Source: Alloboseaceae bacterium BT-24-1
GTDB taxonomy: Bacteria; Pseudomonadota; Alphaproteobacteria; Rhizobiales; Beijerinckiaceae
DNA: 64,000 nt
NCBI GenBank assembly: GCA_025846845.1
Contig: JAOYTL010000003.1
Location: 1-64,000, forward strand
Reading direction: 5' to 3'
Within the stretch, counting starts at the first letter, position 1, and every line of letters starts with the position of its first letter. A model generated the notes under the pieces. That model made no database searches and was not told where the DNA came from. It worked only from the letters and a program-made list of their open reading frames with translations. A program made the position numbers and the translations under genes. Positions 36,773-45,483 of the stretch are shown here, one piece after another.

Positions 36773-37917
36773 GCGCCCAGACGGCCCTCGAGGCCGCTGC
36801 TGCGGCACGGATCGTCGTGCCGGTCGCGCTGGCCGAACGCTCCTATGACATCCTGATCGGCCGCCATCAGCTCTGCGAGGCTGCGGAGACCATTGCCGCG
36901 CTGAGCCCTGGCGCTCGCGCCGCGATCGTCACCGACGAGAACCTCGCCGCCCTGCATGCGCCGGCGCTCGAAACTTGCCTGCACCAGGCCGGTGTCACGA
37001 CGACGCGCCTGGTCATTCCGCCGGGCGAGGCGTCCAAGTCCTATGCCCGCTTCATCGAGCTCTGCGACGGACTGCTTGCCGCCAAAATCGAGCGCAACGA
37101 CCTCGTCATCGCGCTCGGCGGCGGCGTCGTCGGCGACCTCTCGGGCTTTGCCGCCTCGGTGCTGCGCCGCGGCGTGCGCCTGGTGCAGATTCCAACCAGC
37201 CTGCTCGCCCAGGTCGATTCCTCCGTCGGCGGCAAGACCGGCATCAACTCCAGCCATGGCAAGAACCTGATCGGCGCCTTCCACCAGCCGGCGCTCGTGA
37301 TCTGCGACACCGCTTTGCTCGACACGCTCAGCGAACGCGAGTTCAAGGCCGGTTATGCCGAGGTCGTGAAATACGGGCTGATCGACGATGCCGGCTTCTT
37401 CGACTGGTGCGAGGTCAACTGGCGCCGCGTCATGGCCGGCGGTCCCGAGCGCGACCATGCGGTTGCGACGGCCTGCCGGGCCAAGGCCGCGGTCGTGGCG
37501 CGCGACGAGCGCGAGGATGGCGACCGCGCCCTGCTCAATCTCGGCCACACCTTCGCCCATGCCCTGGAGCGCCTGACGCGTTACGACTCCACTCGGCTCG
37601 TCCACGGCGAAGCCGTCGCGATCGGGCTTTGCCTCGCCTTCCGCTTCTCGCAGCGGCTCGGCCTCTGCCCCGGGCAGGATGTCAGCCGCATCGCCGCTCA
37701 CCTCACCGCCGTCGGCCTGCCCACTAGACTGCAGGACGTCCCCGGCGGCACCGGCACGGCCGGCGAGATCGTCGAGGCGATGACCCAGGACAAGAAGGTC
37801 AAGCGCGGCGCGCTGACCTTCATCCTGGCGCATGGCATCGGCAGGAGTTTCATCGCGCCCGGCGTCACCGCCGAGACGGTGGGGGACTTCATCGAGAGCG
37901 AACTCGCTGGGCCCTGA
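36769..37917 (+). CDS. aroB: 3-dehydroquinate synthase
   Basis: This 382-aa NAD- and metal-dependent enzyme forms dehydroquinate from DAHP. Motifs include PPGEASKSY, ALGGGVVGDLSGFAASVLRR, IPTSLLAQVDSSVGGKTGIN, YAEVVKYGLIDD, LNLGHTFAHALE with a metal histidine, and DKKVKRGALTFILA. It is coupled to aroK by a four-base overlap, as in many proteobacteria. Confidence 0.96.
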   Translation: MSAQTALEAAAAARIVVPVALAERSYDILIGRHQLCEAAETIAALSPGARAAIVTDENLAALHAPALETCLHQAGVTTTRLVIPPGEASKSYARFIELCDGLLAAKIERNDLVIALGGGVVGDLSGFAASVLRRGVRLVQIPTSLLAQVDSSVGGKTGINSSHGKNLIGAFHQPALVICDTALLDTLSEREFKAGYAEVVKYGLIDDAGFFDWCEVNWRRVMAGGPERDHAVATACRAKAAVVARDEREDGDRALLNLGHTFAHALERLTRYDSTRLVHGEAVAIGLCLAFRFSQRLGLCPGQDVSRIAAHLTAVGLPTRLQDVPGGTGTAGEIVEAMTQDKKVKRGALTFILAHGIGRSFIAPGVTAETVGDFIESELAGP

Positions 37918-37929
37918 GCGCTTCCTTCC

Positions 37930-39255
37930 ATGGTCGCCATTCCGCATCTCGATCCCTGGCTCGCCCTCGCCGTCGTCGCGCTCGGCGTGCTGCTGACCGG
38001 CTTCCTGGCCGCGGCCGATGCGGCGCTCCACGCGATCTCCCGTGCCAGGCTCGCTGCTCAGGAGAAGGCGGGCAGCCGCCGCGCCGCGATCGCGCTGCGC
38101 GTCCTCGATGATCGCGAGCGCCTGAGCGGCGTCTTCCTGCTGGCCCGCACATTGGTGAAGACCGCGACGGCGAGCTTTGCCGCCTATGCGGCGCTCGCCT
38201 CCTTCGGCGCCAGCGGCGCGGCCGGCCTCGCGATCGCGGTCGCGCTGATCGTCGTCGTGCTCGGCGAGTTGGCGCCGCGCATGGCCGCCGTCGCCGATCC
38301 CGAACGGATGGCGCTCAAGCTGGTGCGCCCGGTGGCCCGCCTCCTCGCTTTGCTCGGCCCACCGGTGCGGCTGATGCAATGGTTCGCCCGCCGCGTGCTC
38401 GGCCTGTTCGGCCTGCGGATCGACTCGCAGCGCCCGGTGCTGGCGATCGACGAGATCCTGCGTGACCAGGTCGAGCTGATGCGCCAGGGCGGCATGGTCG
38501 AGAAGGCCGATGGCGACATGGTCAGCGGGCTGCTCGACCTGAAGCAGCTCGAAGTTGCCGACGTGATGATCCACCGCACCAAGATGCGCACGATCAATCT
38601 CGATCTCGGCCCGGAGACGATCGTGCGTGAGGTCCTGGCCTCGCCCTATACCCGCATGCCGCTCTGGCGCGACAAGCCTGAGAACATCGTCGGCATCCTG
38701 CACGCCAAGGACCTGCTGCGCGCGCTCGACGCCGCCGGTGGCGATGCCGGCAAGCTCGATGTCGCGGGAATCGCCTTCGCGCCCTGGTTCGTGCCGGTCA
38801 ATACGCCCCTGCCCGAGCAGCTCAAGGGCTTCCTCGCCCGCAAGACGCATTTCGCGCTGGTGGTCGACGAATATGGCGAGGTGATGGGGCTGGTGACGCT
38901 CGAGGACATCCTCGAGGAGATCGTCGGCGACATCCGCGACGAGCACGATATCGCCGTGCCCGGCCTGCGCCAGCAGCCGGACGGCGCGGTCATCGTCGAC
39001 GGTGGCGTGCCGATCCGCGACCTCAACCGGGCGATGGACTGGCAATTGCCGGATGCCGAGGCGACGACCATCGCCGGCCTCGTCATCCACGAGGCGCGCG
39101 CCATCCCCGAGGCCGGCCAGGCCTTCACCTTCCACGGCTTCCGCTTCGAGGTGATGCGCAAGAGTCGCAACCGGCTGACCGCGCTCAGGATCGCCCCGGC
39201 CGGCAACGGCACTCAAGAGCAGGAAACTGCGGCTGCCGCCCCGGTCAGGGGCTGA
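37930..39255 (+). CDS. CNNM/CorC-type membrane protein with CBS pair (hemolysin family)
   Basis: The 441-aa protein has a DUF21 membrane domain (about residues 1-180, starting WLALAVVALGVLLTGFLAAA). A tandem CBS region follows (near 205-330, with VLASPYTRMPLWRD and LVTLEDILEEIVGDIRDEHD). A C-terminal CorC_HlyC domain (DLNRAMDWQLPDAEATTIAG) completes it. The family is implicated in Mg2+/Co2+ efflux; the hemolysin name is historical. It lies 12 nt after aroB. Its 3' end overlaps the convergent antiporter gene by 11 nt. Confidence 0.9.
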   Translation: MVAIPHLDPWLALAVVALGVLLTGFLAAADAALHAISRARLAAQEKAGSRRAAIALRVLDDRERLSGVFLLARTLVKTATASFAAYAALASFGASGAAGLAIAVALIVVVLGELAPRMAAVADPERMALKLVRPVARLLALLGPPVRLMQWFARRVLGLFGLRIDSQRPVLAIDEILRDQVELMRQGGMVEKADGDMVSGLLDLKQLEVADVMIHRTKMRTINLDLGPETIVREVLASPYTRMPLWRDKPENIVGILHAKDLLRALDAAGGDAGKLDVAGIAFAPWFVPVNTPLPEQLKGFLARKTHFALVVDEYGEVMGLVTLEDILEEIVGDIRDEHDIAVPGLRQQPDGAVIVDGGVPIRDLNRAMDWQLPDAEATTIAGLVIHEARAIPEAGQAFTFHGFRFEVMRKSRNRLTALRIAPAGNGTQEQETAAAAPVRG

Positions 39256-40435
39256 AGACCAGCACCAGGAAGACGAAGAACACCGAAAGATGCACCGCGC
39301 CCTCCAGCATGGTGGTGCGCGTGCCAGTGAAAGTCAGTGTCGAGAGCAGGAGCGTCATCGCCAGGATGACCATGTTGGTGCCGGACAGGCCGAGCACCAC
39401 CGGCTGCCCGGTGATCAGGCCGATCACGAGGACCGCCGGCACCGTCAGCCCGAGCGTCGAGGCGGCGGCACCGAGACAAAGGTTGATCGCCCGCTGCAGC
39501 TGGTTGGTGGTGATCGCGCGCAGCGCCGCGATGCATTCGGGCGTGAACACCACCATGGCGATCAGGATGCCGCCGAGCGCGACCGGGGCGCCGAGGCTCG
39601 CAATGCCGAAATCCAGCACGGTCGCCAGGCTCTTCGCCAGGATCACGATCGGCAGGATGTTCAGGAGCAGCAGGACGACATGGGACCGGGTCGAGCCTGC
39701 CGATGCCACATGGGGCGGCTCGTCGGCCGGACCGGGATCGGGCGTGGGCTGCGATGCCAGCCCGGACTCCGATTGCATCTTGCCCCGGATGTAGGCGGCC
39801 CCGTAGGGCATGTTGGATTCGCCCGCCGGCTCCTGGAAGAAGACGCTGTGCCGCCCCGTCTGCAGGATCAGGAAGGCGCCGTAGAGCAGCAGGGTGAAGA
39901 GCGAGAACGCGATCGACTGGAAGGTCGTCAGCGTGCCGCCTGCCGTCGAGGTGGTGAAATTCGGCAGCACCAGCGGGATCAGGGTCAGCGGAATGATCAC
40001 CGCCAGATAGGCCGAGGCGCCCTTGAGATTGTAGCCCTGCGAGAAATGCCTGAGGCCGCCGATCAGGAGACCGATACCGACCACGCCGTTGAGCACGATC
40101 ATCAGCACGGCGAACATCGTGTCACGCCCCAGCGTCGGCGCGCCCTTGGCCCCCAGCATCACCGCCGAGATCAGCGCCACCTCGATGATGACGATCGAGA
40201 GCGTCAGGATCAGCGTGCCATAGGGCTCGCCGAGCCGGTGCGCCAGCTCATCGGCCTCTTGCACCACGCCGAAAGCTGCCCAGACGATCACGCCGAGCAG
40301 CCAGGCGAAGATGAGCAGGGACGGAATGGGAGCTCCGAGTTGCCCCAGCAGCGCACTGCCAAAGAACTGAAAGGCTAAGACCGAAGCCCAGGCGCAGGCG
40401 AGGCGGGCGATCATCATGTCGTCGTGGCGATCCAT
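39245..40435 (-). CDS. Calcium/sodium:proton antiporter (ChaA type)
   Basis: The 396-aa integral membrane protein is of the Ca2+/cation exchanger superfamily. The two alpha repeats carry acidic transport residues in SIVIIEVALISAVMLG and in VVFTPECIAALRAITTN. About 11 helices are present, with a soluble loop in the middle (residues ~205-245). I chose the ATG at 40435 (MDRHDDMMIARL) because the upstream frame is not hydrophobic or family-like. It probably exports Ca2+, or Na+/K+ at alkaline pH. Confidence 0.88.
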   Translation of the reverse strand: MDRHDDMMIARLACAWASVLAFQFFGSALLGQLGAPIPSLLIFAWLLGVIVWAAFGVVQEADELAHRLGEPYGTLILTLSIVIIEVALISAVMLGAKGAPTLGRDTMFAVLMIVLNGVVGIGLLIGGLRHFSQGYNLKGASAYLAVIIPLTLIPLVLPNFTTSTAGGTLTTFQSIAFSLFTLLLYGAFLILQTGRHSVFFQEPAGESNMPYGAAYIRGKMQSESGLASQPTPDPGPADEPPHVASAGSTRSHVVLLLLNILPIVILAKSLATVLDFGIASLGAPVALGGILIAMVVFTPECIAALRAITTNQLQRAINLCLGAAASTLGLTVPAVLVIGLITGQPVVLGLSGTNMVILAMTLLLSTLTFTGTRTTMLEGAVHLSVFFVFLVLVFSP

Positions 40436-40564
40436 GGTTGGAGGCGGTGCGAAGGCGCATACCTGTCCGATCATTCCACAATGGCGCGCGTGTGACACGC
40501 GATTGTTGCCCGGCTGCTGATGGGTTTTCGCAAAGGCGCCACAAAGCAAGGCGAGACCAGCGCG

Positions 40565-40960
40565 ATGATCGCGCTTGCCCTTCGCCTTGCTTCTATCGCC
40601 GCCCTCGCAGGCACGTTTCTCCTGCCGACCACAGGCACGACGCAGGCTCAGCCTGAACCGACCTTCCGCGTGAAGTGCGGCGAGCTGCGCGCGGCGCTGA
40701 AATCATTGGCCGGAAGGGATGGCGAGCTCATCACGATCGAGGTCGAAGGCCCGCTGGGCATGGTCAAGGCAGGCGCCGGGCTGACCTATCTCGGCTTGTG
40801 CCAGGCCCCCGACCCGCAGGTGCTCTGTGTCACCTATGACAGTAATGGCCGAAAGGCCGGCGAGCGCGTCGTGGTCAGCGGCAGCTGGGAGCAGGTCGAC
40901 CCCGACCACGTCAAGCTCGACCCCTGCCTGCATTTCCTGCCGGGCGAGCCGGCCCCCTGA
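40565..40960 (+). CDS. Secreted small protein of unknown function
   Basis: The 131-aa product has a signal peptide (IALALRLASIAALAGTFLLP, cleaved near TQAQ). The mature domain has four cysteines (KCGEL, LCQAP, LCVTYD, PCLHF) that could form two disulfides. It is divergent from the antiporter gene. An ATG at 40520 would extend the N-terminus by 15 charged residues. No recognised domain. Confidence 0.7.
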   Translation: MIALALRLASIAALAGTFLLPTTGTTQAQPEPTFRVKCGELRAALKSLAGRDGELITIEVEGPLGMVKAGAGLTYLGLCQAPDPQVLCVTYDSNGRKAGERVVVSGSWEQVDPDHVKLDPCLHFLPGEPAP

Positions 40961-40963
40961 CGG

Positions 40964-41293
40964 TCAGCCCAGCTTCGCCAGGAAATCGGTCGCCCTGTAG
41001 CTCTCCGGCACGCCGTCGACGATGATCGCGGCGCTGCGCGAATTGCGCGTCCGGAGCGGCAGAATCGCCTGATAGGCCGGCGAAGCGTACCAGCCATGGG
41101 CGGCTGCGAGGTCCGGGAAGGCGATGACGACGAGGTCGCCTTCCCAGGGTCCCTCCATGACCTCCGGCGTCACGCCGTGGATCAGGAAGCGGCCGCCGAA
41201 GGGCGTGAGGGTCTCGTCGATCAGGCGAATATAGTCGGCGATCTCGGCGTTGAGGGCGACGTCGCGAAGGTGGGCGATGGCGTAGGCGGTCAT
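40964..41293 (-). CDS. DUF1330 family protein
   Basis: The 109-aa cytoplasmic protein is of the dimeric alpha-beta barrel type. It starts MTAYAIAHLRDVALNAEIAD and contains GGRFLIHGVTPEVMEGPW and IAFPDLAAAHGWYASPAYQA, the pattern of DUF1330. The ATG at 41293 has GGGAA upstream. Two tandem palindromes lie 55-91 nt upstream of the start (41348-41384). Its biochemical role is unknown. Confidence 0.88.
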   Translation of the reverse strand: MTAYAIAHLRDVALNAEIADYIRLIDETLTPFGGRFLIHGVTPEVMEGPWEGDLVVIAFPDLAAAHGWYASPAYQAILPLRTRNSRSAAIIVDGVPESYRATDFLAKLG

Positions 41294-41347
41294 GGTCGGA
41301 TTCCCTTTCGGAGCGGGTCGACACCCGCGATGCCGGGGGACCATGCG

Positions 41348-41384
41348 ACCTCAGAGGCAGCCAGTCGATTACCTCCGAGGTAGC
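41348..41384. promoter_or_regulatory. Tandem palindromic sites upstream of the DUF1330 gene
   Basis: ACCTCAGAGGCAGC (41348-41361) and ACCTCCGAGGTAGC (41371-41384) are related 14-mers with start points 23 nt apart, about two helical turns. The second is centred on a perfect palindrome, TACCTCCGAGGTA (41370-41382). The arrangement suggests cooperative binding of a dimeric regulator at the DUF1330 promoter. No candidate regulator is adjacent. Confidence 0.5.
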
Positions 41385-41397
41385 AAGCAAGCGGCGT

Positions 41398-43209
41398 TCA
41401 GCCGTCGACGATGCCCTTGGCCGCGAGCGAGGAGGGCTCCGCAGCCACCACCGGCTTGTCGGTGACCAGGTACTGCGCCCGCGCCAGCGCCGCGAAGCGT
41501 CCGCCCTTGGCGACCAGCTCCTCGAACGAGCCCATCTCGATCACCTGCCCCTGCTCGAAGACCAGGATGCGGTCGGCATTGCGGATGGTGGCAAGGCGGT
41601 GGGCGATGACGAAGGTGGTGCGGCCCTTCATCACCTCGTCGAGGGCTTTTTGCAGTTTGACCTCGGTCGCTGCGTCGAGTGCCGAGGTCGCCTCGTCGAG
41701 GATCAGGATCGGCGGGTTCTTCAGCAGCGCCCGCGCGATCGACAGGCGCTGGCGTTCGCCGCCGGAGAGCGTGCGGCCACGCTCGCCGACGATGGTGTCG
41801 AGCCCATCGCTTTGGCGCGCCATCACTTCGGTCGCCTGAGCCCGGTCAAGGGCTTCGATCATCTCGGCATCGGTCGCGTCCGGCTTGCCGACGGTCAGAT
41901 TCTCACGGATCGAACGGGCGAACAGCATCGGCTCCTGGAAGACGACGCCGATGTTCCGGCGCAGCGAGAGCAGCGAGATTTCGCGAATGTCCTTGCCGTC
42001 CGCGAGGATACGGCCCGATTGCGGATCGAAGGCGCGGTGCAGCAATCCGAGCGTCGTCGACTTGCCCGAGCCCGTCGAGCCGACGATGGCGATGGTCTCG
42101 CCAGGCTTCACCGCGAAGGAGACGTCGGCGACGGCGGCGCGCTTGCCGTCATAGGAGAACGAGACGTCGTCGAAGGCGATAGCGCCTACAAGCCGGCCGG
42201 CATCGGGCGCGCCGGGCTGGTCGCGCACCGCAGGCAATGTGTCCAGCACCTCGAAGAACTCGCGCATCTTCGGCGCCTGCATGAAGATGAAGTTGACGAA
42301 GGAGACGATCTGCTCGAGCCGGCCGACCAGCATGGTGGCGAAGCCCATGAAGGTGACGATCTCGCCGACGGTGGTCAGCCCCTGCATCAGGAGCCAGGTG
42401 CCGACGACGAAGATCGAGAGCACGGTCAGCGTCGCCGAGGCGCGGGTCGCGACGGTGGCGACCGCCCACCAGGTCAGGACCGGGATCTGCGCTGCGAGCA
42501 GGCTGGTGATGGTGTTGCGCAGGCCGCGAACCTCGGCCTCGATCCGGGTGAAGCTCTGGATCACCGGCACGTTGCCGAGCGCATCGGAGGCACGCTCGGC
42601 GAGGCTCGAATGATAGGCCTCGACATTGCTCTGCAGCTTGTCGGTCTTGCGCAGCACGAAGGCGGTGAGCGTGCCGAACAGCACGACGAGGAAGATCAGC
42701 ACGAGGCCGAGCTGCCAGTTCTTCCACAGCGTGAACGGCAAGAGGATGAAGAGCGCGACGAAGCTGGCGCAATGCTCGCGGAAGAAGGAGAGCCAGAGCG
42801 CCCACATGCCGCTGGTGCCCTCCAGCATCACCTTGAGCACGCGCCCGGAATGGGTCTGCGTGTGGTAGGCGAGCGGCAAGGTCAGCGCGTGCTCGAAATA
42901 ATTCGCCATCACCGCGAGGCGCCGGCGATGCGCCAGACGGTCGGCGAACAATGCGACGAAGACGCCGGCGGCGATGTTGAACAGGCCGAAGCCGACCCAG
43001 GCGGCGAGCAATACATTGATGTCAGCCCAGCTCGGACGGGTCCCGGTGACCTGCAGACTGGTCAGCTTGTCGATCAGCGCGCCGAACAGCATCGGCTCGG
43101 CGAAGGCAGCGCCCGCCAGCGCGATGTTGGCGAATGCGAGGATGAGCCCGAGGCGCCGTTCCGGGCCGAGCTCGCCGAGGACGCGGGCGTAGATCGCAAG
43201 CAGAGACAT
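41398..43209 (-). CDS. ABC exporter, glucan-exporter (NdvA/ChvA)-like ATPase/permease
   Basis: The 603-aa half-transporter has an N-terminal six-helix membrane domain (from IYARVLGELGPERRLGLILA to about residue 330). The C-terminal ATPase has Walker A GSTGSGKSTTLGLLHR, the signature LSGGERQRLSIARALLK and Walker B ILILDEATSALDAATE. The N-terminal sequence and the spacing EPMLFGALIDKL resemble the cyclic beta-1,2-glucan exporters NdvA and ChvA, but no glucan synthase gene (NdvB) is adjacent, so another envelope glycan or lipid is possible. Confidence 0.85.
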   Translation of the reverse strand: MSLLAIYARVLGELGPERRLGLILAFANIALAGAAFAEPMLFGALIDKLTSLQVTGTRPSWADINVLLAAWVGFGLFNIAAGVFVALFADRLAHRRRLAVMANYFEHALTLPLAYHTQTHSGRVLKVMLEGTSGMWALWLSFFREHCASFVALFILLPFTLWKNWQLGLVLIFLVVLFGTLTAFVLRKTDKLQSNVEAYHSSLAERASDALGNVPVIQSFTRIEAEVRGLRNTITSLLAAQIPVLTWWAVATVATRASATLTVLSIFVVGTWLLMQGLTTVGEIVTFMGFATMLVGRLEQIVSFVNFIFMQAPKMREFFEVLDTLPAVRDQPGAPDAGRLVGAIAFDDVSFSYDGKRAAVADVSFAVKPGETIAIVGSTGSGKSTTLGLLHRAFDPQSGRILADGKDIREISLLSLRRNIGVVFQEPMLFARSIRENLTVGKPDATDAEMIEALDRAQATEVMARQSDGLDTIVGERGRTLSGGERQRLSIARALLKNPPILILDEATSALDAATEVKLQKALDEVMKGRTTFVIAHRLATIRNADRILVFEQGQVIEMGSFEELVAKGGRFAALARAQYLVTDKPVVAAEPSSLAAKGIVDG

Positions 43210-43353
43210 CGCGCAGCAGCTTTAGACGACGCCGCGGCGTGAGCAAGTCCTCAACCTTAACGCTTCCTTCAATTGCCGCTCCTTATGGTTTCCACGACAG
43301 CGAAAGCCTGGGCCCGGCGGCATGCCTAGCCCGGCCGGCTTGGGATGGCATTC

Positions 43354-44124
43354 ATGGATATCGCGACCGGCGCAGGCATCATCGGCGGCATCGCGACGAT
43401 CGTCGCGCTGATCATGATCGATGGTGGCAATTTCGCCGCCTACTATGACAAGCACGCCGTGATCATCATCTTCGGCGGCGCCTCGGCCGCGACCATGCTG
43501 CGCTTTCCCTTTTCGGTGATTGCGCACGGCCTGCCGATGGGCCTCCGCTTCGCCTTCACCATGCGCTCGATCCATCCGCGCGAGCTGATCGACGAGATCA
43601 CCCGCGTCGCCGAGATCAACCGCAAGAGCGGCCCGGTCGCGCTCGAAAACGTCGAGGTCTCGGACCCCTTCCTTGCCCAGGGCCTGCGCTACATCGCCGA
43701 CGGCTACGACAAGGACTTCATCCGCGACACGATGGAGCGCGATCGCGACAACTTCCTGCAACGGCTCGACGAGGGCTCCAAGGTCTACCGTGCCATCGGC
43801 GACTGCGCCCCGGCCTGGGGCATGATCGGAACGATTCTCGGCATGGTCACCATGTTCGCCAACATGTCGGACCCCTCCAAGCTCGGCCCCGCCATGGCAA
43901 CGGCCCTGCTGGCGACGCTCTACGGCGCCATGGTCGCCAACATGCTGACCCTGCCGATCGCCGACAAGCTCCACATCAAGCTCGAGGAGGAGGAAATCTC
44001 GCGCACGCTGATCATCGACGGCGTGCTGCAGATGCGCGACGCCAAGAGCCCGACATTGGTGCGCGAAATGCTCCTTGCCTATCTGCCCGACCATCACAGG
44101 GCCGAAATGGCCGAAGCCACCTGA
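43354..44124 (+). CDS. MotA-like proton-channel subunit
   Basis: The protein of about 256 aa has four membrane helices in MotA order: N-terminal GAGIIGGIATIVALIMI, and late helices in WGMIGTILGMVTMFANM and ALLATLYGAMVANML. The cytoplasmic loop between the helix pairs carries charged residues. I chose the ATG at 43354, with GGGATGG upstream; an ATG at 43345 adds three residues. The MotB-like gene starts 13 nt downstream. No flagellar gene lies nearby, so the role could be motor stator or another ion-driven envelope machine. Confidence 0.85.
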   Translation: MDIATGAGIIGGIATIVALIMIDGGNFAAYYDKHAVIIIFGGASAATMLRFPFSVIAHGLPMGLRFAFTMRSIHPRELIDEITRVAEINRKSGPVALENVEVSDPFLAQGLRYIADGYDKDFIRDTMERDRDNFLQRLDEGSKVYRAIGDCAPAWGMIGTILGMVTMFANMSDPSKLGPAMATALLATLYGAMVANMLTLPIADKLHIKLEEEEISRTLIIDGVLQMRDAKSPTLVREMLLAYLPDHHRAEMAEAT

Positions 44125-44137
44125 GCGGACCCTAGCA

Positions 44138-44962
44138 ATGGCCAAGAAGAAGCGAGGCGGGCACGGCGGTCACGGCTGGTTCGTGACCTTCGCCGATCTC
44201 ATGGCCCTGCTCATGGCCTTCTTCGTCATGGTCGCCGCCTATTCGAGTCAGGACAAGCAGAAGCTCCAGATCGTCGCCGGCTCGATGCGCGAGGCCTTCG
44301 GCACGCAGCGCGAGTTCAAGCTCGCCGGCATCGTCGAGGTCGACGGCATCCCGACCAAGACCCACATCAAGAACGCCTATGTCCGCCCGCTCGAGGACGC
44401 CTCAGACAACACCGCGCCGAACCACAACCAGCAGAAGGAAGACGGGCTGGTCTCGGCCACCCATGACCGCGGCTTTGCGCTCGCCGCCGCTTCGCTGCGC
44501 CAGGCGCTGCGCGAGATGCCGGAGATCGGCGAGCTCTCGCGCAACATCCTGATCGAGGTCTCCGAGCAGGGCATCGACATCCAGCTGGTCGACCAGGACG
44601 GCCGCGCCATGTTCGACGAGGGATCGACCCAGCCGAACGAACGCATGCGCAGACTGCTCTCCGCAATCGCGCCGACGCTGCGCCGCATGCCCAACAGGAT
44701 CGCCATCACCGGCCACACCGCTGCGCAGCGGCCGGGCACAGTCGCCCCCGGCAATCCCTGGGCGCTATCCGTCGGCCGCGCCTCGGCCGTGCGCGACCTG
44801 CTCGGCAATGCCGGCGTCCCCGATGAGCGCTTCAGCTCGGTCACCGGCAAGGCCGATACCGAACCGCTGGTCAAGGACAATCCCTATCTCGCCTTCAACC
44901 GCCGCGTCGGCATCGTGCTCAAGGCGGACGCGCCGCCGCTGCCGGTCGGCGCCAGGCCCTGA
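44138..44962 (+). CDS. MotB-like stator protein with OmpA-type peptidoglycan-binding domain
   Basis: The 274-aa partner of the MotA-like subunit has a Lys/Gly/His-rich N-terminus (AKKKRGGHGGHG) followed by one helix, FADLMALLMAFFVMVAAYSS, with the proton-binding Asp. The C-terminal OmpA domain contains ITGHTAAQ, WALSVGRASAVRDLL and NRRVGIVL. It anchors the stator to the cell wall. I chose the ATG at 44138 because the upstream frame overlaps the MotA-like gene. Confidence 0.88.
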   Translation: MAKKKRGGHGGHGWFVTFADLMALLMAFFVMVAAYSSQDKQKLQIVAGSMREAFGTQREFKLAGIVEVDGIPTKTHIKNAYVRPLEDASDNTAPNHNQQKEDGLVSATHDRGFALAAASLRQALREMPEIGELSRNILIEVSEQGIDIQLVDQDGRAMFDEGSTQPNERMRRLLSAIAPTLRRMPNRIAITGHTAAQRPGTVAPGNPWALSVGRASAVRDLLGNAGVPDERFSSVTGKADTEPLVKDNPYLAFNRRVGIVLKADAPPLPVGARP

Positions 44963-44971
44963 GCCGAAACG

Positions 44972-45481
44972 TTATTCGCGGCGCAGCCGGATAGCGAGCA
45001 CGGGCGAAGCCGGCTCGGGCTTTGGCGTGTGCAGGCGGGCGAAGATAAGGACCTCGCCCGCGGCTGACTGTTGCCGGAACAGCACCACCGCGTTCTTCTC
45101 GCGACGTTGCGGCGATCCGGCACCGAAGCGCGCCTCCAGCATCCGCAAGGTTAGGCCGGCCTGCGGCGCCAGGGTGATGTCCGCTCGCCGTGAAAAGCCT
45201 TGCTCGGCGGCCGGCAGCGTCAATGTCAGCACCTGGCCGCCGAAGGTGATGAGCCAGTAGCCCCCCGACAATTGCACGGCAGTCGGCGGCATGGCGCCGG
45301 ACCGGGCGCTTTCGGGCGACAGCCGGCCGGCGACGAACGCCTCGGCGAGCGCGAGAGCCATCGCGCCAAGCTCATCGGACTGTTGAGCCAGCGCGGCCGG
45401 CATCGGCAAGGCAAGGGCGAACATCACCGCACCGAGCCCGGCAACCAGGCGACGGCTCGTTTTCGCACGATGCCATGCCAT
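44972..45481 (-). CDS. Exported hypothetical protein
   Basis: The 169-aa product has a signal peptide (RLVAGLGAVMFALALPMPAA, ending LAQ). The mature part contains GGYWLITFGGQVLTLTLP and ends in an Arg-rich tail. No recognised motif. It is 2 nt downstream of the L,D-transpeptidase gene and probably co-transcribed with it, suggesting an envelope role. Confidence 0.65.
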   Translation of the reverse strand: MAWHRAKTSRRLVAGLGAVMFALALPMPAALAQQSDELGAMALALAEAFVAGRLSPESARSGAMPPTAVQLSGGYWLITFGGQVLTLTLPAAEQGFSRRADITLAPQAGLTLRMLEARFGAGSPQRREKNAVVLFRQQSAAGEVLIFARLHTPKPEPASPVLAIRLRRE

Positions 45482-45483
45482 CG

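Noticed and set aside
36661..39216. An 851-codon minus-strand open frame
   Set aside because: It is antisense to aroK, aroB and the CNNM gene, which carry strong family motifs. The translation is a low-information Arg/Ala/Asp/Glu/Gly mixture typical of the complementary strand of high-GC genes.
41599..43242. A 547-codon plus-strand open frame
   Set aside because: It is antisense to the NdvA-like exporter, whose ATPase motifs are complete.
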